A stretch of DNA of 53,534 bases from Sporolituus thermophilus DSM 23256 (GTDB lineage: Bacteria; Bacillota; Negativicutes; Sporomusales; Thermosinaceae), in contig NZ_FNBU01000022.1 of assembly GCF_900102435.1 (NCBI RefSeq), positions 1 to 53,534 on the forward strand. The letters run 5' to 3'. The notes under the pieces were generated by a model. It ran no database searches and was not told the DNA's origin. It saw only the letters and a list, made by a program, of their open reading frames with translations. Below, piece by piece: positions 1 through 9,166 of the stretch. Numbering within the stretch: position 1 is the first letter of the stretch; every line of letters starts with the position of its first letter. The translations under genes were made by a program, and so were the position numbers.

Positions 1-132
1 ATCGTGGCGGCCACCAATGTCGTTAGCGTCGAGTCCATTACCAAGGCGGTCCTTAACCGCGTTCCCCCCGGCACCGAGGATGTTAACAAACGCGCCCTCG
101 AACTAGGTATGAGCTTGCTGCGCAAGGAGTAA
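1..132 (+). CDS. 2-oxoacid:ferredoxin oxidoreductase gamma subunit, C-terminal end (partial)
   Basis: Open from the first base in frame 1, ending TAA at 130-132; the last 43 residues are present. The pattern VxSxESxxKAVLxRVPxGTExxNxxALExG matches the C-terminus of gamma subunits of pyruvate/2-oxoglutarate/2-ketoisovalerate ferredoxin oxidoreductases. These enzymes oxidatively decarboxylate a 2-oxoacid to an acyl-CoA and pass electrons to ferredoxin in anaerobes. The gamma subunit is usually the last gene of a kor/vor operon, which fits a non-coding gap following it. The substrate (2-oxoglutarate versus branched-chain) cannot be decided from this fragment. The dicarboxylate transporter 53 bp downstream would suit 2-oxoglutarate/succinyl-CoA metabolism. 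Confidence 0.8.
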   Translation: MVAATNVVSVESITKAVLNRVPPGTEDVNKRALELGMSLLRKE

Positions 133-185
133 TCCTCCTGGCGCGGCAAGTATCATAAATCAAAAAAAGGAGGAATATAAAAACC

Positions 186-1685
186 ATGCAAAAGGTGACT
201 GTGACCACCGCCCAGCCACCGCAAGAATCGTTTGCCAAACGCTACGGCCTAATCATCGGACTTATTGCACTCCTCGCCATCATTCTGCTGCCGGCGCCCG
301 CCGGTCTGCCGGTAGCAGGGCAGCGGATGCTCGGCATCCTCGTCTTCTCCGTTATTGTCTGGATGACCGACGCTATTTCTTATCCCGTGAGCGCCGCTGT
401 CATCATGACCCTTATGGCCTTTCTGCTCGGTATTTCCCCGGATGTAGCCGATCCGAAAAAAGTAATTGGCACCAGTAAAGCCCTGACCATGGCTTTAGGC
501 GGGTTTAGCAATACCGCTTTGGCGCTGGTCGGCGGCGCTCTCTTCCTGTCGGCTGCCATGACGCAAACCGGCCTTGACAAGCGGATTGCGCTTTTCGTCT
601 TGTCGAAAGTCGGCGCCAAGACCAACCGCGTGCTCGCCGGCGTAATCTTTGTCGGTTTTATCCTCAGCTTTTTCGTGCCCAGCACCACGGCCCGCGTAGC
701 ATGTCTGGTGCCAATTGTCATGGGCATGATTAAAGCCTTTGGCGTTAACCAAAAAAGCGCTTTTGCCGGCGTTATGATGATTGCCACCGCCCAAGCCGAC
801 AGCCTCTGGAACGTGGGCATCAAAACCGCCGCGGCCCAAAACTTAATCGCCCTGGGCTTCATCGAAAAACAGCTTGGCGTATACATCACCTGGCTTGATT
901 GGTTTATCGCCGCCGCGCCTTTTTCCGCCATCATGTCCGTTGTTCTCTATTATGTTCTGCTTAAACTAATGCCGCCCGAAATGGATGAAATCCCCGGCGG
1001 CAAAGAAGCAGTAGCCAAAGAGTTGGCGGCGCTTGGTCCCATGAAAACCGACGAGAAGAAACTGCTGGCTCTCTCGCTCATCCTCCTCTTTTTCTGGTCA
1101 ACTGAAAAAATCGTTCATCCGTTCGATACTTCGACCACTACTATTGCTGCCATCACGCTCATGCTGCTGCCCGGCATCGGCGTCATGACCTGGAAAGACG
1201 CCCAGGCTAAAATTCCCTGGGGTACCTTAATCCTGTTCGGCGTCGGCATCAGCTTGGGTTCCGCCATTCTGTCCACCAAAGCGGCAGCCTGGCTCGCAAA
1301 AATTATCGTCAGCATGTTCGGCCTGGAAACCATGTCTAGTCTGGTCATCCTTGCCGTTTTAGCCGCCTTCCTGATCATCATTCACCTCGGCTTTGCCAGC
1401 GCCACCGCCCTAGCTGCCGCTATGATTCCCATCATTATTTCCATCCTCCAAGGTGTCAAAACGCCTGGCATTAATATCGTCGGTATGACGATGGTCCTCC
1501 AGTATGTCGTCAGCTTCGGCTTTATCTTGCCGGTAAACGCGCCGCAGAATATGATCGCTTACGGTACGGAAACGTTCGAAGTCCGGGACTTCATCCGCAC
1601 CGGTATTCCGTTGACCATTATCGCCTATGCGCTTATTGTCCTGATGGGCGCCACCTACTGGAAATGGCTGGGAATTGTCAGCTAA
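186..1685 (+). CDS. DASS/SLC13-family sodium:dicarboxylate (anion) symporter
   Basis: 499-residue polytopic membrane protein with about 11-13 hydrophobic segments; the first follows a short charged N-terminus (RYGLIIGLIALL, residues about 19-35). Family hallmarks are the FxPSTTARVACLVP stretch near residues 160-175 and the C-terminal SFGFILPVNAPQNMIAYGT region (about 430-450), which in DASS carriers forms the second SNT/SNA-type substrate and sodium-binding clamp. Expected role: sodium-coupled uptake of a C4/C5 dicarboxylate or related anion across the cytoplasmic membrane. A strong AAGGAGG lies 8-10 bases before the ATG. It follows a 2-oxoacid oxidoreductase subunit and converges on a LytS/LytT system, so regulation by that system is plausible but unproven. 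Exact substrate unknown. Confidence 0.9.
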   Translation: MQKVTVTTAQPPQESFAKRYGLIIGLIALLAIILLPAPAGLPVAGQRMLGILVFSVIVWMTDAISYPVSAAVIMTLMAFLLGISPDVADPKKVIGTSKALTMALGGFSNTALALVGGALFLSAAMTQTGLDKRIALFVLSKVGAKTNRVLAGVIFVGFILSFFVPSTTARVACLVPIVMGMIKAFGVNQKSAFAGVMMIATAQADSLWNVGIKTAAAQNLIALGFIEKQLGVYITWLDWFIAAAPFSAIMSVVLYYVLLKLMPPEMDEIPGGKEAVAKELAALGPMKTDEKKLLALSLILLFFWSTEKIVHPFDTSTTTIAAITLMLLPGIGVMTWKDAQAKIPWGTLILFGVGISLGSAILSTKAAAWLAKIIVSMFGLETMSSLVILAVLAAFLIIIHLGFASATALAAAMIPIIISILQGVKTPGINIVGMTMVLQYVVSFGFILPVNAPQNMIAYGTETFEVRDFIRTGIPLTIIAYALIVLMGATYWKWLGIVS

Positions 1686-1703
1686 ATATTAGGCACATTA
1701 AAC

Positions 1704-1740
1704 GGCCGGGAGCAGCCACTGCTGCGCCCGGCCTTGTTAT
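1704..1740. terminator. terminator between the transporter and the convergent response regulator
   Basis: GGCCGGG (1704-1710) pairs with CCCGGCC (1727-1733), with an inner AGCAGC/GCTGC pairing. It is followed on the plus strand by TTGTTATTT, a moderate T-rich tail. It sits between two convergent stop codons and could serve both strands. Confidence 0.75.
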
Positions 1741-2471
1741 TTCAGACCTATAATGCTTTTTAAAACTTTAGTCTTGGTCCGGCTTACCGGTACTTCGTCC
1801 TGCCGGCAGTCATCCATCCGCAAGAGATAAGAGCCATGAAACCAGGGAATTATTTCCCTTACCATGTCAAGGTTGACAATATACTGCCGGTGAACCCGCA
1901 AAAAATTGCTGCCGGCCAGGATATTTTCGATTTCCTGCAGGGTCAGCGCTGTCATATATTCATTGGTTTTGGTGCGGACGAACACATCTTTGTCTTTTAC
2001 ATAGGCCAGCGCGATTTCGCTTTTATCCAAGGGGATAATCTTACCGCCGGCGGTAACGCAAATCTTGCTAACCGCCGCCGGTCTATTATCCGCCTGGGGT
2101 ATGCGTTCGATGAGACGGCGGACTTTGCCCATCAGCCGGGCGAGTTTATCTTCCATAATTGGTTTGGTTATGTAACCCACCGCGGGCGTATCAAACGCCT
2201 CAAGGGCATGTTCCTGAAAGGCCGTGACAAAAACAACTAAGGGCGCAGTGCGCAGCACGCTCAGGCGTTTGGCAAACTCGAGCCCGGACAGACCTGGCAT
2301 TTTTATATCGGCAAACACGAGGTCGCAGCCTTGTTCGCCAATATAGTCCAGTGCCTCGACCGGATTGGTAAATTTGGCCGCCACGTCAATGTCTATATGC
2401 TGCTTTAACAGGTACTCAATCTCATCGCAGATGGGCTGCTCGTCATCGACAATTACCGTCTTAACCCGCAT
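1737..2471 (-). CDS. lytT: LytTR-family response regulator (LytT/LytR-like)
   Basis: 244 residues from the ATG at 2471, chosen because GGGAGG precedes it and the reading frame then opens with the receiver motif MRVKTVIVDDEQPICDE. The N-terminal REC domain (about 1-120) carries the acidic pair DDE, the phospho-acceptor Asp in LVFADIKMPGLSG and the conserved Lys in YITKPI. The C-terminal LytTR DNA-binding domain (about 140-240) contains the typical FLRVHRQYIVNLDMV segment. It overlaps the end of the kinase gene by 11 bases, so the two are co-translated. LytTR regulators bind direct repeats upstream of targets; in several bacteria LytS/LytT pairs sense pyruvate or related acids and induce transporters. 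The adjacent DASS carrier is the obvious candidate target, by inference only. Confidence 0.92.
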   Translation of the reverse strand: MRVKTVIVDDEQPICDEIEYLLKQHIDIDVAAKFTNPVEALDYIGEQGCDLVFADIKMPGLSGLEFAKRLSVLRTAPLVVFVTAFQEHALEAFDTPAVGYITKPIMEDKLARLMGKVRRLIERIPQADNRPAAVSKICVTAGGKIIPLDKSEIALAYVKDKDVFVRTKTNEYMTALTLQEIENILAGSNFLRVHRQYIVNLDMVREIIPWFHGSYLLRMDDCRQDEVPVSRTKTKVLKSIIGLK

Positions 2472-4155
2472 GCGCCAAATCCCTCCCTTCATACGGAAGA
2501 ACGATTCGGGCGGTTGTCCCTTGCCCAAGCGTGCTCTCGATGGTCAGGCCATACTCTTTCCCGTAAATTCCCGTTAACCGTTTATGAACATTGCGGATAC
2601 CAATGCCTTGTCCTTCCCCGGCCAAAATAAGCCGCAGCTTTTCCGCCGGCACCCCAACGCCATTGTCCCTTACATCAATGACAACGGTTCGGTCCTGTCG
2701 GTAAGCGGCAATAGTAAGAACACAATGGCTTAGTTTAGGAAACAGACCGTGCTGAACGGCGTTTTCCACCAGCGGCTGCAGCGTCAGCAGCGGGATAGGC
2801 ACGTCAAGCACCTGCGGGTCGAGGTCGGTGATGACGGTCAGGCGGGAGCCGAACCGCGCCTTTACAATTTCCAAATAAGCCGCTATCCCTTCCATTTCTT
2901 CTTTCAAGGTGATAAAATCCTGCCGCTCGGCAAAGCTGTGGCGCAACATTGTCGCCAGGTGGCCGAGAAGGCTGCGCGCCGTGTCAGGGTTTGTCCGGCA
3001 GAAGGACATGATAATGTTAATGGTATTAAACAAAAAGTGCGGATTAATTTGGGCCTGGAGCGCCTTTAGTTCAGCCTTTTCCCGCATCTTCCGCTGGCAA
3101 TCAACTTCGGCCAGTTCAATTTGCACGGACAAAAGGTGGGCGATACCCTCGGCGATGCGAATGTCGACTTCGGTAATGCCGTTTGGCACCGCCCGGTTGA
3201 GTTTGACCGTACCGATAACGGCGCCATTGACCACCAGCGGGGCAACGACGCTTGACTGCAGCGGACACCCGGCCACCGGACAGCCCTGTTCCTGGGCGGT
3301 GTGCACGATATGCAGCGTCCCGCTGATAATGGTCTGTTTGGTTGACTGGGTCATAATCGGCTCGCCTGGTTTGTGGTGGTCAGCCCCTTTGCCGACAAAG
3401 GCGAGCACCTGCTCCCGGTTGCTGATGGAGACGGCATCCATCCCGGTGAATGCAAAAATAATTTCCGCCGTTTTCTGCGCCGACTCCATGGTCAGGCCAT
3501 GCCGTAAAAAGGGCAACGTCCGGCTGGCGATTTCCAGCGACAGCTGGGCCGCTTTCGCCCCATGCAGTTCTTGCTCGGTTTTGATGTCCTTCAAAATCAG
3601 CATAAAAACTACTGTACCCAACATAGTCACTACCGTGGTCGGCACCGCAATGGCCTTTTCCAGCGCCCATGCCGCTGCAAACGGTTTGGCCAAAAGCAGC
3701 ACCATTCCCTTTTGCAGGCCTTCGGCAGCTAAGGCCAGCAGGGCAGCCTTTTTCCAGTTAATACCGTGCAGGCCGTATTTCTGCCGCGCCATACCGGCCA
3801 TCAGTCCGCCCAGCAACGTGGCGGCGCCGCAGATTTCGGCCGTAAACCCGCCAATCAGATAACGATGCAGGCCGCTGATAAAGCCAATGCTAAGCCCCAC
3901 CCACGGTCCGCCCATGATGCCGCCCATGATGGTGCCGACCAGGCGGGTATTGGCCAACGCGCCTTCGACCGGAACCCCGGTATAAGTGCCCAGAATGGAC
4001 AAAACCGAAAAAATAATGGTCAGGGTCAGCCAGCAGCGTGGCGCCGTCGGCCGTTCGGCACAGCTGGCGATATAGCGGTTGCGGCCGATAAAATTGGCGG
4101 TCATGGCCAGCAGCGCCATGTCGCCCATCAGTTCCAAAATAAGTTCAAATTTCAT
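2461..4155 (-). CDS. lytS: LytS-type sensor histidine kinase (5TM-GAF-HisKA-HATPase)
   Basis: 564 residues from the second of two adjacent start codons (GTG 4158, ATG 4155). The N-terminal 5TMR-LYT membrane domain spans about residues 1-190, with alternating hydrophobic stretches and the conserved NTRxVGxxxGGxxGGPxVG segment. A GAF-like domain follows at about 215-345. The His_kinase region has QINPHFLFNTINII with the phospho-acceptor His. The C-terminal ATPase has VENAVQHGLFPK (N box) and DNGVGVP/GQGIGIRN (G boxes). It belongs to the LytS/YehU/BtsS group, whose members respond to pyruvate or other extracellular small molecules. The GAF domain adds a possible second input. It is the first gene of a two-gene operon with the LytTR regulator. 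Confidence 0.92.
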   Translation of the reverse strand: MKFELILELMGDMALLAMTANFIGRNRYIASCAERPTAPRCWLTLTIIFSVLSILGTYTGVPVEGALANTRLVGTIMGGIMGGPWVGLSIGFISGLHRYLIGGFTAEICGAATLLGGLMAGMARQKYGLHGINWKKAALLALAAEGLQKGMVLLLAKPFAAAWALEKAIAVPTTVVTMLGTVVFMLILKDIKTEQELHGAKAAQLSLEIASRTLPFLRHGLTMESAQKTAEIIFAFTGMDAVSISNREQVLAFVGKGADHHKPGEPIMTQSTKQTIISGTLHIVHTAQEQGCPVAGCPLQSSVVAPLVVNGAVIGTVKLNRAVPNGITEVDIRIAEGIAHLLSVQIELAEVDCQRKMREKAELKALQAQINPHFLFNTINIIMSFCRTNPDTARSLLGHLATMLRHSFAERQDFITLKEEMEGIAAYLEIVKARFGSRLTVITDLDPQVLDVPIPLLTLQPLVENAVQHGLFPKLSHCVLTIAAYRQDRTVVIDVRDNGVGVPAEKLRLILAGEGQGIGIRNVHKRLTGIYGKEYGLTIESTLGQGTTARIVLPYEGRDLAHAG

Positions 4156-4291
4156 CACACCACCATGACATTAAAAGTATCGTGCCCAAGCAAATGATCG
4201 CGCAAATTTCAATTCTAATCATTATTATTGTAACGCCGCCGCCGCACCAGTGACAAGGTGAACAGCCCATAAAATATATGCCAATAAAATC

Positions 4292-4320
4292 GCCGCCGCA
4301 CTAAATCAATGCGCGACGGC
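4292..4320 (-). terminator. probable terminator after purL
   Basis: On the minus strand GCCGTCGC pairs with GCGGCGGC (one wobble) around an AT-rich loop, then GATTTTATTGG. It starts 14 bases past the purL stop. The T tract is imperfect, so termination is likely but not certain. Confidence 0.5.
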
Positions 4321-4333
4321 TAAATTAACGCCA

Positions 4334-7300
4334 TTAGAGGAAATATTGGACGCCGGCGGCAAAAATTCCCTGGTCCTTATCACCCGGCACATTGATGGCC
4401 ACATAGCGGCCGATCCGCTCGGAATGAGCCATTTTGCCAAGCACCCGCCCGTCAGGGCTGGTAATGCCCTCAACCGCTTCCAGCGAACCGTTGGGATTGT
4501 AGCGGATATCACTACTGGGTTTGCCGTCTAAATCGACATACTGGGTGGCAATCTGCCCGTTAGCGATGAGTTCGTCCAGCACCGCCGGCGGCGCAACGAA
4601 CCGGCCCTCGCCGTGCGAGACGGCTACGGTGTGAATATCTCCCAGCCTAGCGTTGTTAAACCACGGCGACAACGTGGATACCACTTTGGTTCGTACCATA
4701 CATGAAACATGGCGGCCGATCGCATTAAAGGTAAGGGTTGGGCTGTCGGGCGTAATGTCGCGGATTTCGCCATAGGGCACCAGCCCCAGTTTAATCAGCG
4801 CCTGAAACCCGTTGCAAATGCCCAGCATCAGGCCGTCGCGCCGCTTCAGGAGGTCGTGGACCGCGTCTTTGACTTTGGGATTGCGCAGCAGCGTGGCGAT
4901 GAACTTGCCCGAACCATCCGGCTCGTCACCAGCACTAAAACCGCCGGGCAGCATGACAATTTGCGCCCGACCGATGCGGCGGGCCAATTCGTCAATAGAC
5001 TCCTCGATCTGGGCAGGCGTTAAATTGCGGACAACCATCATATCCACCAAGCCGCCGGCCTGAGTAAACGCCCGGGCCGAATCATACTCGCAGTTGGTAC
5101 CGGGAAACACAGGGATTAAGACGCGCGGTTTGGCAACCCGGACGCTGCCTTTCCTGCTCCGCCGCTCGCAGGCAATCACCCGCGGCGTCGGCGGCTCGGC
5201 CGCCTTGGTGGGAAAGACCGTTTCCAGCGGCTGCTCCCAGGCGGTATAGGCCTCGGCCAAGGAAATTTCCGTTTGCCCCAGGCGGATGACCGGAGCGGCG
5301 GTGGTATGGCCGAGGATAACATAATCTACGTCCTCCAGCTTGCTTAGATCAGCCTTGCCGTCCAGCTCGAGGACAAAGGAGCCGTAGTCGGCGCTAAACC
5401 ACGCTTCCGGCGCCAGCTGGGCCGCGGCAACAAAGCCAATGCGGTTGCCGAAAGCCATTTTGCTCAGCGCCGCCGCCAAACCGCCGTAGCGCACCGCAGT
5501 GGCCGCCCGGACAAGGCCGGCACGAATAAGTTCCGTTACCTTGGCAAAATTGCGGCTCAAAATTTCAAACCGGGGCAGTTCCTGATCATCACGCGGCGCC
5601 GGAATCAAGACGACTAAATTCCCCGCTTCCTTAAATTCGGGGGAAACAATGCGGCCGGCGTCGGTCACATTGACGGCAAACGCGACGAGCGTAGGCGGCA
5701 CATTAAGGTCCATAAAAGTACCGGACATGCTGTCTTTGCCGCCAATCGCCGGGATGCCCAGCTGTTTTTGGGCGTAGAAAGCGCCGAGCAGGGCGCTGAA
5801 CGGCTTGCCCCACTTGTGAGGATCCTTGCCCAACTTCTCAAAATATTCTTGGAGGGTCAGCCGGATCGTCCGGTAGTCGCCGCCCATGGCCACACTTTTG
5901 GCCACCGCCTCGACAACGGCGTAGACGGCGCCATGAAACGGGCTCCAAGTAGCCAGCTGCGGCTGAAAGCCAAAAGTCATCAGCGTGGCGGTCGTCGTCT
6001 CGCCGTCAAGAACGGGCAGCTTGGCCGCCATGCCTTCGGCCGGCGTAGCCTGGTACTTACCGCCAAAAGGCATCAGCACCGTCCCGGCGCCGATAGTGCT
6101 GTCAAAGCGCTCGACCAGTCCCTTTTGACTGCAGATATTGAGGTCTTGGAGGTTAGTCAGCCAGGCTGCCCTGAGATCGGGCAGCGCCGGTCGGACGCCA
6201 GCCGGCAGCCTCTCAAACCAGTTTGCTTCGGCCGGCGGAGCGGTGGCAACGACGCGGGTATGCTGTTTTACCCCGTTGGTATTAAGGAAGTCGCGACTGA
6301 GGTCGACAATCGCCTGGCCGCGCCAAAACATTCTTAGGCGCCGCTCGGCCGTTACTTCGGCCACGACCGTGGCCTCAAGGTTCTCCGCCGCAGCATAGCG
6401 AATGAAAATGTCAGCGTGGTCGCCAGCCACGACAACGGCCATCCGCTCCTGCGACTCGGAAATGGCCAGTTCGGTGCCGTCCAGACCCTCGTATTTTTTG
6501 GGAATGGCGTCAAGATTGACCCGCACGCCGTCGGTAAGTTCGCCGATGGCGACCGCAACGCCGCCGGCTCCGAAATCGTTGCACTTTTTAATCAGCCGGC
6601 TTACGGCGGGATTACGGAACAAACGCTGAATCTTCCGTTCGGTTGGCGGATTGCCTTTTTGCACCTCGGCGCCGCACGTCGCCAGTGATTCTAAGTTGTG
6701 CTCCTTGGACGAGCCGGTAGCGCCGCCGCAGCCGTCCCGCCCTGTCCGGCCACCGACCAGCAGCACGACATCGCCGGGCTGGGGCCGCTGCCGCACGACG
6801 TTCTGGCGCGGTGCGGCAGCGATGACCGCGCCAATTTCCATCCGCTTGGCGATATACCCCTCGTCATAAAGCTCGGCCACCTGGCCGGTGGCCAAACCTA
6901 CCTGGTTGCCATAGGAACTGTACCCCGCCGCTGCACCAATGGTAATTTTCCGCTGCGGTAGTTTACCAGGCAGCGTACTTTCAATCTTCGCGCGCGGGTC
7001 GCCGCTGCCGGTGACGCGCATTGCCTGATAGACATAAGCCCGCCCGGACAGCGGATCGCGGATAGCGCCGCCCAGACAGGTTGCCGCGCCACCAAACGGT
7101 TCGATTTCGGTAGGATGATTATGGGTCTCGTTTTTGAACATGACCAGCCATTCTTCCGTCCGGCCGTCTACGTCGGCGTTAACAACAATACTGCAGGCGT
7201 TGATCTCGTCCGACTCATCAAGGTCAGCCAGCAGTCCCCGTTTTTTCAGTTCCTTCATCCCGATTGTGGCAATGTCCATGAGGGACATATCTTTTGCCGC

Positions 7301-8104
7301 CTCGCCGTAAACATAGGCCCGGGACTGGCGGTAAGCAGCAAAAGCGTCGGCAATCGGCCGGCTGTAGCGCCCCTCTTCAATCACCACGTCTTCGATTTTG
7401 GTCAGAAAGGTGGTATGCCGGCAATGATCAGACCAGTAAGTGTCAATAACGCGAATTTCCGTTATCGTTGGGTCGCGCCGCTCTTCATCCCGGAAATAGG
7501 CCTGGCAGAAAGACAGATCCTCAAGACTCATCGCCAGCCCGAGTTCGGTGTGAAGCGCCGCCAGTTCCGCCCCGGCCATAGTAGTAAACCCGGCCAGAAC
7601 GGCTACGTTGGCCGGCGGCGGCGCACTCGTCTCCAAACAATCCGGTTTGGTCAGCGCCGCCTCGCGGCACTCGATGGGATTGATGCAGTATCGCTTGATG
7701 CGGTCAAAGTCATCGTCCGCCAGTTCCCCCTGCAGGATGATAACTTTGGCCGAAAGCACCGTCGGCCGCTCCCGCTGAGTCAGAATTTGCAGGCACTGCG
7801 CTGCCGAATCAGCCCGCTGGTCGTATTGGCCAGGGAGATATTCAATGGCAAAGACACGGTCGCCCGCGGCCAGCGGCAATTCTTCATCATAGACTTCGTC
7901 CACCGTCGGTTCCGCAAAAATTGTGGTACGTGCCTGGATATATTCCGCCTCGCTTACCCCGGCCATATCATAGCGGTTGACAATCCGCACGCCGGTCAGG
8001 CCGTTAATCCCCAGGTTCACTTTAAGATCGGTGTATAAATTTTGCGCTTCGACCGCAAAGCCCGCCTTCTTCTCTACATAAATTCTGCGCACAGGTTGTG
8101 CCAA
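4334..8104 (-). CDS. purL: phosphoribosylformylglycinamidine synthase, single-chain with fused glutaminase
   Basis: 1256 residues. It catalyses the ATP- and glutamine-dependent conversion of FGAR to FGAM, the fourth step of purine synthesis. The synthase part contains FKNETHNHPTEIEPFGGAAT and GGRTGRDGCGGATGSS; the C-terminal class I glutaminase (about 990-1256) has GGFSAGDEP, the catalytic Cys in MLGICNGFQ and HSERIGRY. This is the long fused type, in contrast to Bacillus purS/purQ/purL. I place the start at the TTG at 8104 (MAQPVRRIYVEKK) because AAAGGGGGC lies 8 bases before it; a TTG 30 bases upstream lacks a ribosome site. It is outside the main pur operon, separated by three genes and read from its own AT-rich leader, divergent from lysR. 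Confidence 0.97.
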   Translation of the reverse strand: MAQPVRRIYVEKKAGFAVEAQNLYTDLKVNLGINGLTGVRIVNRYDMAGVSEAEYIQARTTIFAEPTVDEVYDEELPLAAGDRVFAIEYLPGQYDQRADSAAQCLQILTQRERPTVLSAKVIILQGELADDDFDRIKRYCINPIECREAALTKPDCLETSAPPPANVAVLAGFTTMAGAELAALHTELGLAMSLEDLSFCQAYFRDEERRDPTITEIRVIDTYWSDHCRHTTFLTKIEDVVIEEGRYSRPIADAFAAYRQSRAYVYGEAAKDMSLMDIATIGMKELKKRGLLADLDESDEINACSIVVNADVDGRTEEWLVMFKNETHNHPTEIEPFGGAATCLGGAIRDPLSGRAYVYQAMRVTGSGDPRAKIESTLPGKLPQRKITIGAAAGYSSYGNQVGLATGQVAELYDEGYIAKRMEIGAVIAAAPRQNVVRQRPQPGDVVLLVGGRTGRDGCGGATGSSKEHNLESLATCGAEVQKGNPPTERKIQRLFRNPAVSRLIKKCNDFGAGGVAVAIGELTDGVRVNLDAIPKKYEGLDGTELAISESQERMAVVVAGDHADIFIRYAAAENLEATVVAEVTAERRLRMFWRGQAIVDLSRDFLNTNGVKQHTRVVATAPPAEANWFERLPAGVRPALPDLRAAWLTNLQDLNICSQKGLVERFDSTIGAGTVLMPFGGKYQATPAEGMAAKLPVLDGETTTATLMTFGFQPQLATWSPFHGAVYAVVEAVAKSVAMGGDYRTIRLTLQEYFEKLGKDPHKWGKPFSALLGAFYAQKQLGIPAIGGKDSMSGTFMDLNVPPTLVAFAVNVTDAGRIVSPEFKEAGNLVVLIPAPRDDQELPRFEILSRNFAKVTELIRAGLVRAATAVRYGGLAAALSKMAFGNRIGFVAAAQLAPEAWFSADYGSFVLELDGKADLSKLEDVDYVILGHTTAAPVIRLGQTEISLAEAYTAWEQPLETVFPTKAAEPPTPRVIACERRSRKGSVRVAKPRVLIPVFPGTNCEYDSARAFTQAGGLVDMMVVRNLTPAQIEESIDELARRIGRAQIVMLPGGFSAGDEPDGSGKFIATLLRNPKVKDAVHDLLKRRDGLMLGICNGFQALIKLGLVPYGEIRDITPDSPTLTFNAIGRHVSCMVRTKVVSTLSPWFNNARLGDIHTVAVSHGEGRFVAPPAVLDELIANGQIATQYVDLDGKPSSDIRYNPNGSLEAVEGITSPDGRVLGKMAHSERIGRYVAINVPGDKDQGIFAAGVQYFL

Positions 8105-8145
8105 TTGTGCCGCCCCCTTTAATACAAAAAACAATTTACATATAG

Positions 8146-8151
8146 ATTATA
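8146..8151 (-). promoter_or_regulatory. possible -10 box of purL
   Basis: TATAAT on the minus strand, about 40 bases before the TTG start of purL, in a very AT-rich 109-bp divergent region. No convincing -35 hexamer is present at 16-18 bases. An imperfect palindrome TTAATTA-N3-TAATTAA lies just upstream and could be a LysR-type site, but AT richness makes such matches cheap. Confidence 0.35.
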
Positions 8152-8213
8152 ACACGCTATTATTAATTATAATAATTAATATAAATAATATCATTTATAA
8201 AGGATGTTAATTA

Positions 8214-9140
8214 ATGAACATCAATTTCGAACTCTACAAAGTCTTTTACTATGTGGCCAAGCATCTTAGCTTTTCCGAGGCGGCCAGCGATCTGTACATT
8301 TCCCAGTCGGCCGTCAGCCAGGCCGTGAAACAGTTGGAGAATAGCCTGGGCTGCCGTCTTTTCGTCCGCACGACCAAACAAGTATCTCTCACGCAGGAGG
8401 GCGAGCGGTTATTTTCCCATATCGAGCAAGCCTTTCATATCATTAAGACCGGGGAACGCGCCGTCCGGCAAATCCGCTCCCTGCAGGAAGGCGAAATCAA
8501 AATCGGCGCCAGCGATACCATCTGTAAATATTATTTCCTGCCGTACTTTCGGCAATTTATTCAGAGCTATCCTCATATCAAGCTCAAAATCACAAACCGT
8601 CCTTCTCCCGTCTGCCTGGAGCTGTTGAAAAAAGGCGCCGTCGATTTAGCGGCCGTCAATCTGCCCGCCAGTCTGGCGGAGGATTTTACCGTCCACCGCC
8701 GTACCACCATCCGGGATGTGTTTATCGCCGGTCCGGCGTTTGCCCAGTTGCGCGGCCAGACGTTATCCCTCGCCGATCTAGCCCGCTACCCGGTTCTCAT
8801 GCTGGAAAAAAACACGGTAACGCGGCATTTTTTTGACGCCCTGCTTGAGGCCAGCGGCGTATCCATCATCCCCGAAGTGGAGCTGGGGAGCGTTGACCTG
8901 TTGATTGAGTTGACCAAAATCGGCTTGGGACTTTCGTTTGTGGCTGAGGATTACGCCGCAACCGAAGTGGAACGGGGCGAAATTTTTGTCCTTGATGTGG
9001 CGGCCCCCATCCCCTACCGCTACTGGGGAGTGGTATCCAACCGAAATATCCCGCTGCCGCTGGCGGCCCAAAAATTCCTTGAGATGTTGGTAGAAACTAA
9101 AAGTCAATCTGCTCCACGAACGCGAAATAGCCCCCAATAA
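8214..9140 (+). CDS. LysR-family transcriptional regulator
   Basis: 308 residues. The N-terminal winged helix (about 1-62) reads FYYVAKHLSFSEAASDLYISQ, then SAVSQAVKQLENSLGCRLF, the classical LysR signature. Residues about 88-295 form the periplasmic-binding-like effector domain. GGATG precedes the ATG. It is divergent from purL across a 109-bp AT-rich gap, the usual arrangement for a LysR protein and its target. No known purine-specific LysR family is recognisable, so the target and ligand are unknown. Its TAA stop lies at the loop of a perfect 15-bp hairpin shared with the convergent GNAT gene. Confidence 0.93.
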   Translation: MNINFELYKVFYYVAKHLSFSEAASDLYISQSAVSQAVKQLENSLGCRLFVRTTKQVSLTQEGERLFSHIEQAFHIIKTGERAVRQIRSLQEGEIKIGASDTICKYYFLPYFRQFIQSYPHIKLKITNRPSPVCLELLKKGAVDLAAVNLPASLAEDFTVHRRTTIRDVFIAGPAFAQLRGQTLSLADLARYPVLMLEKNTVTRHFFDALLEASGVSIIPEVELGSVDLLIELTKIGLGLSFVAEDYAATEVERGEIFVLDVAAPIPYRYWGVVSNRNIPLPLAAQKFLEMLVETKSQSAPRTRNSPQ

Positions 9141-9156
9141 AGGGGGCTATTTCGCG
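9121..9156. terminator. perfect 15-bp hairpin between convergent lysR and GNAT genes
   Basis: CGCGAAATAGCCCCC (9121-9135) and its exact complement (9142-9156) with a 6-base loop that holds the lysR stop. Neither strand has a run of T after it. It probably acts as a bidirectional terminator or 3'-end stabiliser. Confidence 0.6.
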
Positions 9157-9166
9157 TGTAAGCAGC

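Noticed and set aside
2909-3862. 317-residue frame antisense to lytS
   Set aside because: Low-complexity Ser/Ala/Pro composition typical of a reversed GC-rich gene; no ribosome site; lytS is unambiguous.
8155-8185. LysR operator between purL and lysR
   Set aside because: The palindrome consists only of A and T in a region that is nearly all A/T, so the match has little weight.
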